This document shows, piece after piece, positions 19,468 to 29,500 of a stretch of 64,000 nucleotides of DNA. Made by a program: the position numbers and the translations under genes. Under the pieces are notes generated by a model that was given only the letters and a program-made list of their open reading frames with translations, did no database searches and had not been told where the DNA came from. Every line of letters starts with the position of its first letter. Position 1 is the stretch's first letter. The DNA comes from Rs1 sp000416275 (GTDB taxonomy: Bacteria; Pseudomonadota; Gammaproteobacteria; Pseudomonadales; Balneatricaceae): assembly GCA_965243635.1 (NCBI GenBank), contig OZ251574.1:4402001-4466000 (forward strand). The letters are read 5' to 3'.

Positions 19468-19874
19468 ATAACTTGAATAAATTCCGAGATATTTTGCTGC
19501 CATTTAGCTTGAACACCTCGATCATAATTCAGATATAATTTACCTTTAACAACATCCCAACGCTGTGGATCCCCTGAAGCTCGATGGTTTTTAACAGCCA
19601 CCGCCCAAGCACAAAAGCCACCATACTGAGGCGTATATTTTTTTGGATTTTGTTGAAATTTTTGTAAATTATCAGCAGAGGAAAACAGCCATTTCGCCCG
19701 CATGTATGTTGTAGAGTATTTTTTATTACCTTTAACGGGTTTACCTTCACTAAAGTAAGCGACAGTATCATAACCGCTAACCGCGTTATTACTGAAAAAC
19801 CCGGTGTATACGGCATCACTAGCAAGCACATTCCCACCCCATAAAAACATCAAGGCTAGTAATATCTTATTCAT
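19419..19874 (-). CDS. Exported YHS-domain protein, 3' end replaced by IS200
   Basis: Small secreted protein with a signal peptide (MNKILLALMFLWGGNVLASD) and a YHS domain (AVSGYDTVAYFSEGKPVKG ... YGGFCAWAV), a probable metal-binding fold of unknown function. The start is the ATG at 19874, seven bases after AAGGA; a TTG 21 bases upstream is rejected. The last 15 or so residues (KPRPEDVV ... ) are encoded by the IS200 left end, and translation stops inside the element. The natural tail is at 18788-18833. The YHS core is complete, so the hybrid of 151 aa might still fold. Confidence 0.85.
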   Translation of the reverse strand: MNKILLALMFLWGGNVLASDAVYTGFFSNNAVSGYDTVAYFSEGKPVKGNKKYSTTYMRAKWLFSSADNLQKFQQNPKKYTPQYGGFCAWAVAVKNHRASGDPQRWDVVKGKLYLNYDRGVQAKWQQNISEFIQVIKPRPEDVVIVERLCL

Positions 19875-20111
19875 TTTATCATCCTTGTTAGACAATTTAT
19901 TAGCGCTAACTTCTGACTATTTTACTCGCATAGTTTTCAGCTCTTCATTTCTTTTCTCTTATCAACCAATTTAGCGGTATTATTCTATACGTAACCACAA
20001 CCCGCATTAGATTCAGCAACCTTAGAGGCAACTCGAAAAATAGTAAATGACTCCTGTGCCTCGAGTTAAAATCAACATATCAAGGTCAATATATACCCAA
20101 AATGAGTGTGT

Positions 20112-20123
20112 GGGGGGGGGGGG
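20112..20123 (+). repeat. Homopolymeric tract of 12 G
   Basis: Twelve consecutive G in the intergenic region 19875-20197 (323 bases, otherwise without recognisable features), about 240 bases upstream of the YHS start and 75 bases past the stop of the 78-aa gene. Such tracts are slippage-prone. The count may also be a sequencing uncertainty. Confidence 0.9.
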
Positions 20124-20197
20124 AATAGAAAGAAGGGGCTGTAGCTAACACTTTAGAGTTGAGAACCCCCTCAAATTAATGAAGGAGTTCTGGATAA

Positions 20198-20434
20198 TTA
20201 CCATGCATTACCTTGGGCTTTTAGTTGTCTATCAATACTGGGAGTAGCATCGCTCCGGCGCGGCGCATTTGCATAATAAGCAACACTATCAGCAATCACT
20301 GGCTTGCACTTTTTAGTTTCTAACTGCAGCGCTTCTGTAATCTTTAATTTCACGCTTTGTGTTGAATGCGCGATTAGATTTGCAACTTCGGCAGCTAAGT
20401 TATCTTTTCTTAAGTAAAAATTATTGTGATTCAC
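20198..20434 (-). CDS. Small hypothetical protein (78 aa)
   Basis: Not recognised. I accept it as a gene because a GTG start is preceded by AAGGAG at a 7-base spacing and it is divergent from a LysR regulator 111 bases away, the arrangement of a regulator and its target. The product is soluble and rich in Ala, Lys and Ser, with a possible amphipathic helix (AAEVANLIAHSTQSVKLKI) and a C-terminal PRRSDATPSIDRQL segment. It has no signal peptide or membrane segment. Confidence 0.6.
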   Translation of the reverse strand: MNHNNFYLRKDNLAAEVANLIAHSTQSVKLKITEALQLETKKCKPVIADSVAYYANAPRRSDATPSIDRQLKAQGNAW

Positions 20435-20545
20435 CCTGTTTCTCCTTTTTTCAGTTTTTATTGGCTACTGGTGGCTATTTTTCTCTATTTAACCAATACT
20501 GACAAACAATAAAATTTTCATTCACTTAAGATAAAGTTAACTGAT

Positions 20546-21496
20546 ATGAACAAACATATTCCGCTTACCGCCCTGAAATTTTTTCGCCAAGCTGCCCAAA
20601 CGCTTAGTTTTAAAGAGGCAGCCGAACAGTTATTTGTTACCCAAGCCGCTGTTAGTCAACAGATTAAAAATCTTGAACAGAGCTTGGACGTGAAATTATT
20701 TGACCGACTAAATCGCGAAGTAGTGCTCACTGATTACGGCAAACAGCTGCTGCCATATGTGGTAAAAGGCTTTGAATCATTTGAGGAGGGACTGGCCAGC
20801 TTAGGAGATGACCCCAATCCTAATTTGCTGACCATTACCACCTTACCTTCATTTGCCAGTCGCTGGCTGATGCCTAAGTTATATAACTTTCAAGAACAGT
20901 ATCAAGATATTAGTATTCGAATATCACCTTCATTAAAAATAGAGCCATTCAGTGGCACTAAATTAGATCTTGCGATTAGGTACGGAAAAGGCGTCTATCC
21001 TGGATATAAGTCAAAATTATTACACCATGATTATTTATTACCGGTATGTCATCCTAAGTTAATTGACACCACAAAAGACATTAAATCGCAGATGGCTAAC
21101 ATTCCGCTATTAACGGATGAGGGAGTTGACATTGAAAAAGCTTGGCGACCTTTTATGGAAATCGTCGGCATACCGATCAATACTAGACCTTCAAAACTGC
21201 ATGTCGGTGATTCGACAATGTTGATCGAGCCACTTTTAGGTCAGCAGGGAATGTCGTTGTTGCGATATAGTTTAATCTACCAATTACTAGAGCGAAAACA
21301 ACTTATTTGCCCCTTAGCATGCTACTTCCAATCCGGCTATTCGTATTTTTTAGTCGCTCCCGAAAATCACTTTAAATACGCTAAAATCAAAAACTTTCAC
21401 GCTTGGTTAAAAGAAGAAATGCGCGATATAGATACTCATTGGCAAGAATTTAATGGCGGTAAACTTCAGGAGATAAGTATTGATGTGACAGGATGA
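20546..21496 (+). CDS. LysR-family transcriptional regulator, GcvA-like
   Basis: 316 aa. The N-terminal winged helix-turn-helix has the GcvA-type wording (IPLTALKFFRQAAQTLSFKEAAEQLFVTQAAVSQQIKNLE), followed by the periplasmic-binding-protein-like effector domain (about residues 90-295). GcvA-like regulators control diverse small-molecule genes, and the effector cannot be told from the sequence. It is divergently transcribed from the 78-aa gene, which is its most likely target. Confidence 0.9.
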   Translation: MNKHIPLTALKFFRQAAQTLSFKEAAEQLFVTQAAVSQQIKNLEQSLDVKLFDRLNREVVLTDYGKQLLPYVVKGFESFEEGLASLGDDPNPNLLTITTLPSFASRWLMPKLYNFQEQYQDISIRISPSLKIEPFSGTKLDLAIRYGKGVYPGYKSKLLHHDYLLPVCHPKLIDTTKDIKSQMANIPLLTDEGVDIEKAWRPFMEIVGIPINTRPSKLHVGDSTMLIEPLLGQQGMSLLRYSLIYQLLERKQLICPLACYFQSGYSYFLVAPENHFKYAKIKNFHAWLKEEMRDIDTHWQEFNGGKLQEISIDVTG

Positions 21497-21649
21497 TGCA
21501 ATTACGAGCTGCGATTATGATAAATTCTAGCAGAAAATAGACAAGTCTTTTGTAGTAAATAATCGGCGCACCAGCAGTTTTCAGTCGCCTGCAATAATTG
21601 CCCTCTATACAGCGACGGATTGCTCGCAGTAGCTATTGATCAAATATAA

Positions 21650-22144
21650 TCAATTGCAATAAACCGCCACGTTACTTTGTAAGTCATAAACCTCATTGTG
21701 CTGATTATTATAGGCAAAATTTGCATATACGGTTGGACTGATCACCTTCTCAAAATTTTCAGTTAATCGGCCAATGCGAATCTCATAGCGCTTTTCAATG
21801 GGGAACAAATCAATATATACCACGGTACCGCCGGCAATTCTTTTCAACTTCTGTTTTAATTCTGTATTCGAGCTCGAGCCTTCTACATACTCTGCTAAAT
21901 TAAATTCTTGAACTGGCCCTTGCCTAGGCACCAAGACCTTAATGTGCCGACCATTTTTCTCCATATTTTTCATTTCGGCTATTTCAGTTTTAAAAGAGGG
22001 AATGTTGCTATCCTTACCCTCAAATATAGAACAGTAAAATGCACTGGCACTACTGGAAATAATCGCCAAAACTAGCCCGAAGGCAAGGGTGGCGATACTC
22101 TTTATGTTAGGCGTTTTTAGAATAGTTGAAAGTGTTATAAGCAT
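21650..22144 (-). CDS. Exported protein of unknown function
   Basis: 164 aa, family not recognised. An N-terminal hydrophobic stretch (SIATLAFGLVLAIISSSASA) followed by AFYC looks like a signal peptide with cleavage after ASA, so a periplasmic location is likely. The mature part is a mixed alpha/beta sequence with two cysteines (near the N-terminus, and the penultimate residue of VAVYCN) that could form a disulfide. It lies 41 bases downstream of cysQ on the same strand and may be cotranscribed. Confidence 0.6.
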   Translation of the reverse strand: MLITLSTILKTPNIKSIATLAFGLVLAIISSSASAFYCSIFEGKDSNIPSFKTEIAEMKNMEKNGRHIKVLVPRQGPVQEFNLAEYVEGSSSNTELKQKLKRIAGGTVVYIDLFPIEKRYEIRIGRLTENFEKVISPTVYANFAYNNQHNEVYDLQSNVAVYCN

Positions 22145-22185
22145 CAGCGGTTTTCATACTCATTAAGTGATCATTTATGTCTAGA

Positions 22186-22962
22186 CTAAACCCAACTCAA
22201 CGGAGTATCGGTGCAGACAATAAAATTTGGGTTTAACAGAGTGTTACCTCGATTATAACGCAAAGGCTGTAAGTTTGGATACTCCAATACACAACCACCA
22301 GCGGCTTCAACCACTGCTTGGGCGGCAGCACTATCCCACTCACTAGTCGGTGCCAATCTAGGATATAAATCAGCCTTGCCCTCCGCGATCAAACAAAATT
22401 TTAAAGAGCTTCCCATATGTAGCAGATCAACCTTAGCAAATTGTGCTAAATACTCTTTGGTGGCTATATTTTGATGAGATCTACTGGCGACAATCCGCCA
22501 CCTATCCTGCTGCCTGGGGGTTGGGGATACATGGATAGCTTCTGCTTCTCCCTCGCCCTGTCGCTTAAAAGCTCCCGCTTCACTTCCCCAATAAATCACA
22601 TCCAAGACCGGTGCGTAGACCACACCAAAAATCGGTATTCCATGATCAATCAGGGCGATGTTAACCGTAAACTCACCATTGCGCGAAACGAATTCTTTAG
22701 TGCCATCTAATGGATCAACTAACCAGTATCTAGACCAGCTTAATCTATTGGCAATGTCTTGCGCTGCGGATTCTTCAGATAAGATCGGGATATTGGGCGC
22801 TATTAACTTTAAACCAGCACAGATGATTTGGTGGGCAATTTTATCCGCGGCAGTAATCGGACTTTGATCATTTTTATATTCAACACTGAAATCAGCATGA
22901 TAGACACTGAGGATTTTATGACCTGCGACCTTGGCCAGTGAGTTTATTTGCTCTTGAATCAA
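22186..22962 (-). CDS. cysQ: 3'(2'),5'-bisphosphate nucleotidase CysQ
   Basis: Inositol-monophosphatase-fold enzyme that recycles PAP from sulfate assimilation to AMP. All metal-binding motifs are intact: SEES, WLVDPLDGTKEF and SEWDSAAAQAVVEAAGG. I place the start at a TTG (MIQEQINSLAKVAGHKIL, 258 aa): GGAGAG lies six bases upstream and the N-terminus then matches family length. The longer frame from the GTG at 23001 has no ribosome site. It contrasts with the SuhB homologue in this window, which has lost these motifs. Confidence 0.92.
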   Translation of the reverse strand: MIQEQINSLAKVAGHKILSVYHADFSVEYKNDQSPITAADKIAHQIICAGLKLIAPNIPILSEESAAQDIANRLSWSRYWLVDPLDGTKEFVSRNGEFTVNIALIDHGIPIFGVVYAPVLDVIYWGSEAGAFKRQGEGEAEAIHVSPTPRQQDRWRIVASRSHQNIATKEYLAQFAKVDLLHMGSSLKFCLIAEGKADLYPRLAPTSEWDSAAAQAVVEAAGGCVLEYPNLQPLRYNRGNTLLNPNFIVCTDTPLSWV

Positions 22963-23476
22963 GGTGCTCTCTCCATGTATTAGGCTGACACATACTACCA
23001 CAACCCTTTCACCGACTCATTTAGATGATTAACATATTAGCTACAAACTTTGATTATCGGGGATGCTTTTTGCACCTCTGACTAGCTTACTCATTTTATT
23101 CAGAAAACTCTGCCCAAACCATTAATAAGAGAGCTAATGTTTTTTAAAATTTATCTGCCAGCTAGCTTTTTTAAAACTTAGGAGTAGAATTTAGCGATTA
23201 ATTCAAAACTATCAACTGATCCATTTTTAACCAGCGGTTTTTAATATTTATTATTGCATATGCAATAACTTCTATTTAATATATTCGCTCCCTAGCTGCA
23301 TTTATAACTTTCTTTAGACTTCATTATTTACTGGCATTATTTGCAGTATAATAATCAGCCTTAGCGGTCTATTTTTCTAGAAAACGTCTCCACAAGTAAC
23401 ACATCAACGCACAGTAATTCCTTAGCATAGCAACATTTCATCTACTAAATATACCAGCAAAATTGAGTACTAAATA
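22963..23476. other. Intergenic region between cysQ and the MFS gene
   Basis: 514 bases between divergent genes. It is AT-rich and should contain the promoters of both neighbours. I found no small gene, RNA gene, repeat or convincing operator in it. Confidence 0.5.
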
Positions 23477-24715
23477 ATGAATTCGCCGCTCAACCAAACC
23501 ACAAAAAAAATGCAATTAGGCCCATTCGAGTTTATCTCGCTTTTTGCCTTACTGACGTCATTAGTGGCACTTTCTATAGATACCATGTTGCCCGCTTTTC
23601 CCGCTATTGCCGCAAGCTATGCCCTGGGGGACTCCAAAGATACCCAGCTAGTCATCAGTGCATTAATCTTGGGCATGGTCTTTGGCGAGTTAGTCTTTGG
23701 TCCTCTATCTGATACTAAAGGCAGAAAATTCGCTATATTGCTAGGGATGGGTATTTTCTGTATTGGCTGTATCGTTTCGATGACCGCCCAATCTTTTGAA
23801 TGGCTGTTAATAGGTAGAGTTATCCAAGGTGTCGGAGTCTCCGGCCCTAAAATAGCTTCTCGCGCCCTGATCAGAGATCAATATACCGGCGCCTCTATGG
23901 CACGGATTATGTCTTTTATCATGATGTTTTTTATCCTAGTGCCGATGCTTGCTCCCGCTTTAGGTCAGTTAATTATCACCTTTGCAACCTGGCAAACAAT
24001 TTTTGCTTTTTTTCTATTGATGACTGTATCGATCGGCATCTGGTTTTCGATTCGTCAGAACGAGACCCTCAGTGAGGAAAACCGCATACCTTTTTCTCTT
24101 AAAGCTATCGCCAAGGCCTCCAAAAGTATTTTATTCAAACCGACGATCATGGCTTATGCGGTCACCGCTGGGATATTGTTCGGCGCATTATTGCTCTACA
24201 TTGGCATGGCGCAATCGATATTCCAAGACATCTACAATATTGTAGATCTCTTCCCCTTGTATTTCGCCATTCTTGCCTCAGGTGTGGGCGTATCTTCTTT
24301 TCTCAACGGTAAGCTGGTGATGAAATATGGCATGTATCGGCTTTCCATTAGCGCTTTGCTAGCCTTAGGTTGTTTCAGTAGTTTACTGTTACTAGTCAGT
24401 ATACTTAGCGCGGGAAAGCCCCCATTATTTTGGTTTATGTCGATTAGCTTTTTATGCTTTTGCTGTATAGGAATTTTATTCGGCAACTTAACGGCAATGG
24501 CTATGGAAACGCTCGGCAAAGCTGCGGGATTAGGTGCTTCCATCATTGCCTCTTCCTCGAGCCTAGTGTCAGTTATTTTTTCAGTGATAGCCGGACGCTT
24601 TTATAACCAGACTACAATACCTTTAGCGATTGGCTTTATCTGTGCCGCAATCATTGGCTGCTATTTAGTCTATTCAGCTGAGAAGAGTAAGCTAAAGCAT
24701 GCGACTCCAATTTGA
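23477..24715 (+). CDS. Bcr/CflA-family drug-resistance MFS transporter
   Basis: 412 aa inner-membrane antiporter with 12 predicted helices. The wording MLPAFPAIAASYALGDSKDTQLVIS (helix 1-2), motif A GPLSDTKGRKFAI and the helix-4 VQGVGVSGPKIASRALIRD-like segment (here IQGVGVSGPK) place it in the DHA1 Bcr/CflA group, which exports drugs and small metabolites by proton antiport. Substrate not predictable. It is a single gene with its own upstream region. Confidence 0.9.
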   Translation: MNSPLNQTTKKMQLGPFEFISLFALLTSLVALSIDTMLPAFPAIAASYALGDSKDTQLVISALILGMVFGELVFGPLSDTKGRKFAILLGMGIFCIGCIVSMTAQSFEWLLIGRVIQGVGVSGPKIASRALIRDQYTGASMARIMSFIMMFFILVPMLAPALGQLIITFATWQTIFAFFLLMTVSIGIWFSIRQNETLSEENRIPFSLKAIAKASKSILFKPTIMAYAVTAGILFGALLLYIGMAQSIFQDIYNIVDLFPLYFAILASGVGVSSFLNGKLVMKYGMYRLSISALLALGCFSSLLLLVSILSAGKPPLFWFMSISFLCFCCIGILFGNLTAMAMETLGKAAGLGASIIASSSSLVSVIFSVIAGRFYNQTTIPLAIGFICAAIIGCYLVYSAEKSKLKHATPI

Positions 24716-24947
24716 ATAAGCCTATTGCTGACACACTTAAGTGGAATACGACACTACATGGGTATTTTTCATAAAGCGCTGTTGGATATTTGCTGACTAT
24801 TGCTTAAGCCTTGGCGAATAGCTGGCAATACATCGAGATATTTATTAAAGTGGACTTATAAAACCTTTGATTTTTCACAGAAATTTACTATCTTGTTAAT
24901 TCAAACCTCACGTTTACACTGTTTAATTTGTTGTATAGAGAATTCAT

Positions 24948-25436
24948 ATGTCGTTTATTGATCAAGCATTTTCCTATTTAGTTGACCTCGCCGAGTACTT
25001 AGAAGGTGATAAGCGTATCAATATTACCTGCGCCGATGATCACTATCATTTTGGAGTCAAGGCGGATGGTACTTTACTGCGCTATCTAGATGACAGAGAA
25101 AAAGTCGGTTTAGAAACGGATATAGGTCTGATAAAGATGGCTTTATATCAGGGAATGAAAGGTACGGGGGCTATCATAGTCCGCCAATATAATGCTTCTG
25201 AAATTATATTAGGCGAATATAAAATAATTATCGATCACGTGTGCGGCGGTCGATTAACTGAAAATGGGATTCGCCCATTAACGGCGACGGAAATGAAAAC
25301 CGCTTACCAGACCGTGCCTGAGGCTACCCAGTTTATTGATATGCCCAGCAATCACATTCTTAAAAGCCATTTTACACAGCTGGATAAGCAAACAGCTAGC
25401 GCAAAAAAAATCAGTGACAAAATAGATGCACCTTAA
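24948..25436 (+). CDS. Hypothetical cytoplasmic protein (162 aa)
   Basis: Family not recognised. Accepted as a gene from its length, good codon pattern and GAGA-type ribosome site before the ATG. It has no signal peptide or membrane helix. Acidic N-terminal half (VDLAEYLEGDKRINITCADDHYHFGVKADG) and a Gly-rich VCGGRLTENGIRPLTATEM segment; probably a single alpha/beta domain. It is convergent with the OsmC gene, 60 bases apart, and not clearly in an operon. Confidence 0.65.
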   Translation: MSFIDQAFSYLVDLAEYLEGDKRINITCADDHYHFGVKADGTLLRYLDDREKVGLETDIGLIKMALYQGMKGTGAIIVRQYNASEIILGEYKIIIDHVCGGRLTENGIRPLTATEMKTAYQTVPEATQFIDMPSNHILKSHFTQLDKQTASAKKISDKIDAP

Positions 25437-25496
25437 ATAGCAGCACTAGCTGAAGCGCAACCAGCAAATTACCGCCTTCAGACAATGCTTGTACGT

Positions 25497-25940
25497 CTAT
25501 TCTGCGAGTTTGAGCGACAATGCTGTAGGTGTATCGTGCGCAAGATTATCTGATACTGGACAGCGCAGTTCAATTTTTTGCAGCCACTGTTGCAGTGTTG
25601 TTGCATCAGTGTCAGCATCGACTAATAGTTCGATGTCTATTCCTTTGAAGCCTGTGCGATCGCTAGTCTCTTTACCGAATAAGCGAGCAGGATTTAAGCT
25701 TCCCGAAGCTTTTATTTGCAAATTTTTAATCGTAAAGCCCATTTCCTCTGCCACTAAATGACCGGTAACATTCAGGCATCCAACAATCGAACTCAATAAA
25801 TATTCAACCGGATTTGGTCCTTTATCCTCACCGCCAAAGGATGCTGGCTCATCGATGATAATATTAAAATCACGCGCTTTAACGGCAATTCGTGCCGAAG
25901 ATTCAGAATATCCAAGGACACTAAACTTTATATCTGACAA
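25497..25940 (-). CDS. OsmC/Ohr-family protein
   Basis: 147 aa, full length for the family. The two characteristic cysteines are present: one in the long helix (SSIVGCLNVTG, near residue 54) and one in the C-terminal half (ELRCPVSDN, near residue 127). The pair acts as a thiol peroxidase in OsmC and Ohr. The preceding PNPVEYLL motif is the usual family signature. Whether it reduces organic hydroperoxides or has another thiol function cannot be decided from sequence. Confidence 0.9.
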   Translation of the reverse strand: MSDIKFSVLGYSESSARIAVKARDFNIIIDEPASFGGEDKGPNPVEYLLSSIVGCLNVTGHLVAEEMGFTIKNLQIKASGSLNPARLFGKETSDRTGFKGIDIELLVDADTDATTLQQWLQKIELRCPVSDNLAHDTPTALSLKLAE

Positions 25941-26331
25941 TGTATTTCTCCAAGTTTTAATTTTTTAACTATTTTCTGACGTAGTCATTTTGATTCACGA
26001 CGTGATTTTCGCGCCCCTTCTACGGCTAATATTTAATCATTATGCGACCTTACACTTTTGAATTGTAAGTATTTTGATTAAATTTTGTCTCCAGTCAATT
26101 TTATCCGAAATTATTTCAGTAAAGTGATCCTCGCTAAAATGTCACGGCTCAGGCCAAGCTATTTATAATTAGTTGTCCTCTATATCTCCTATCCTCTTAA
26201 TCTTGAACAGTCATTCAACTCCCCCTCTCTATTAACTGACTTTTTCAGAGAATCCCTAAAGAAAATTTTACACTTTTATTAACCTTGTCGACTACGCAAA
26301 AAGTCACAACGACTCCTATACTTAATTATTA
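25941..26331. other. Upstream region of OsmC and adhesin genes
   Basis: 391 bases between divergent genes, AT-rich with no gene. It should hold the promoters of the OsmC gene and, originally, of the adhesin, although a MITE now lies between this region and the adhesin start. The final five bases (TATTA) are the left target duplication of that MITE. Confidence 0.5.
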
Positions 26332-26491
26332 CCTGAATCAGTGACTTCACAGCACCACATAGCGCAAGCTCTTGATTTTACAACGGTTAGAAAAATACCC
26401 GCTGAACCTACGGGTGCAGCTAAGATTTTTCAATTCCACTGTAAAACCAATATCTTACACTCTGTATTCACTTTGAAGTCACGGATTCAGG
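26332..26491. mobile_element. MITE-like element, copy A (internally deleted)
   Basis: 160 bases with terminal inverted repeats CCTGAATCAGTGACTTCA and its near-complement ending TGAAGTCACGGATTCAGG. It is flanked by a perfect 5-bp duplication TATTA (26327-26331 and 26492-26496). It is nearly identical to copy B (60583-60790, read in reverse) but lacks about 48 central bases. The element is too short to encode a transposase. It lies 53 bases before the probable adhesin start and is open in the same frame. Confidence 0.9.
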
Positions 26492-26544
26492 TATTAGTTA
26501 ACTGCCCTTTCGGATTCAGTTTAAATAATACAGAAGTGAAAAGT

Positions 26545-29500
26545 ATGCGTATTGGTATTGGTATAGTTAGTTTACAAACAGGCATTGTTGTCGCCACAGG
26601 CTCTGCCGGAGTGAGTAGAGTTTTACATCTTGGGGAAACCATTTTTGAGGATGACGATATTGACCTAGGCGCCGATTCGACACTGGAGGTTAAACTCTAC
26701 AATGGCGAAACTCTGACTTTCAAGCAAAGCTTACATCAAGTACTGTTGTCCAAATATGTAACTTCAGATACCTCTAGTCATTTTGACTTTCTTCATACTG
26801 ATGCAGTGGCTAGCTTAACTTATCATCTCGATCCATATGATTTTTTAAATCCTTCCAGAGAACATCACTCAAATTTCACCTTTATCGTTCGAAGTGCACA
26901 AGAAATAGACCCGACCGCTGGGTTTGACCCTTTATCACAAAGCGATTCAATTCGACTCGAGCCAGGCTTATTAAGCGATCCAGCCAAGGCCCCTCCAACA
27001 ACTGAAGCATCAATATCAGGAATTTTCAAGAATCCACACCCAGCCTCTCTACACATCATAAACAATGGTTTTAGCAATGATACCTCACCAGTATTACGCG
27101 GAATTTTATCACAAAAACTTACCGCAATTGAGGAGTTAGTGGTGTTGCGCAATGGCATCCCAATTGGCAAAGCGACGCTGTCTAATACCACTTGGAATTA
27201 CCAAGACAGTGCATTAGAAACAGGCCATCAATATCACTACACTGTGCAAGTAGTGAGTACCGATGGGCGATTAAGTCCTCTGTCCGCCGTCTACAGTATA
27301 AATATTGATACTATTGATCCCGCACAAATCATTAACATTACCGATATCACTGATGATATAGCACCAAAAATCGGTAGTGTCGCCGACGGTGACGACAGTA
27401 ATGATCTCGCACCTAAAATTATCGGCACTCTAAGTAGCTCCCTGGGTACGGGTGAAGTAGTCAACATTTATAGAGACGGTACATTACTTGGTAAAGCCAC
27501 CACTGTCGGCTTAACTTGGAGCTTTAATGACAGCGGTTTGTCCGATGCAACTAGCTATAATTACACCGCGCAAGTTATCGACCTCGCGGGTAATATCGGC
27601 GGACTAAGCAATAGTTATAATTTTAATACTGATGCCACCGCCCCCATGCAGACGGTAATTATTACCGATATTCTGGATGATATTCTACCCAGCACCGGCA
27701 ATCTGGCTCACGATGATAGCAGCAATGATACTACACCTGAGCTACTTGGCACTTTAAGCACGGCTCTGGCGGCCAATGAAGTGCTTAATATTTTACGAGA
27801 CGGGGTCGTTATCGGTCAGGCGACTGTCACAGGTACTAATTGGCGCTATACTGATTCAGGCTTGCTCGATGGCAACAGTTACGACTACAGCGCGCAAATA
27901 ATTGATCCGGCAAGTAATTTAGGCCCACTTTCTAACTTGTATACGATCAACATTGATACTACGGCTCCCACCCAGACAGGTAACATTACTGATATCCAGG
28001 ATAATGTTGCACCGCTGCTGGGTGCAATCCTCAATAACGGTTTTAGCAATGACCTTAGCCCTGAGTTAAACGGCACGTTAAATGCAACCTTAGCGTCCGG
28101 CGAAGTACTCAACATCCTCAGAGATGGGATCATTATCGGTCAAGCGACCATCACCGGTAACAACTGGAGCTTCAATGACAGCGCTTTGGTCGACGGTAAT
28201 AGTTACAGTTATACCACGCAAGTTAGCGATGCGGCGGGCAATTTGGGGCCCTTATCCACCAGCCATACGATAAACATCGATACTTCTAGTCCCACGCAAG
28301 TGATTAGCATTACCGACATCAATGATGACATTGCACCTAACACCGGCAGTGTCGCCAACGGTGACTACAGCAATGATCTTGCACCTGAAATTATCGGTAC
28401 TCTAAGTAACTCCCTTAGTGCCGGTGAAGTACTCAACATCTATCGAGACGGCACACTACTTGGCCAAGCCACCATTGCCGGCTTAACCTGGAGCTTTAAT
28501 GACAGCGGTTTGTCCGATGCAACTAGCTATAATTACACCGCGCAAGTTATCGACCTCGCAGGCAATACCGGGGGCCTGAGCAATAGTTATAATTTTAATA
28601 CCAATGCCACCGCCCCCACGCAGATGGTTGTTATTACCGACATTTTAGATGATCTCCTGCCCAGCACCAACAACCTGGCTCACAATGATAGCAGCAACGA
28701 TACTACACCAGAGCTGATCGGCACTTTAAGCACAGCTCTGGCGGCCAATGAAGTGTTGAATATTTTACGAGACGGGGTAGTTATCGGTCAGGCGATTGTC
28801 ACAGGTACTAATTGGCGCTATACAGATGCTGGCTTGCTCGATGGCAACAGCTACGACTACAGCGCGCAGATAATTGACGCAGCCAGCAACCTCGGCACTC
28901 TCTCTAACTTATATACAATCAACATTGATACTACCGCTCCCACCCAGATAGGTAACATTACTGATATTCAGGATAATGTTGCACCGCTGCTCGGTGCAAT
29001 CCTCAATAATGGTTTTAGCAATGACCTTAGCCCTGAGTTAAACGGCACTTTAACTGCTGTCTTAGCAGCCGGCGAAGTGCTCAACATCCTCAGAGATGGA
29101 GTGATTATCGGTCAAGCGACCATCACCGGTAACAACTGGAGCTTTAATGACAGCGCTTTAATCGACGGTAATAGTTACAGTTATACCACGCAAGTTAGCG
29201 ATGCGGCGGGCAATGTAGGCCCATTATCCACCAGCCATACGATAAATATCGATACTTCTAGTCCCACGCAAGTGATTAGCATTACCGACATCAATGATGA
29301 TATTGCACCTAACACCGGCAGTGTCGCCAACGGTGACTACAGCAATGATCTGGCACCTGAAATTATCGGTACTCTAAGTAGCTCCCTTAGTGCGGATGAA
29401 CTAGTCAACATTTATAGAGACGGCACACTACTTGGCCAAGCCACCATTACCGGCTTAACCTGGAGCTTTAATGACAGCGGTTTATCCGATGCAACTAGCT

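Noticed and set aside
26341..26544. N-terminal extension of the adhesin frame from a GTG at 26341
   Set aside because: The bases are the MITE plus 53 bases of leader; there is no ribosome site and the conserved retention module begins at 26545.
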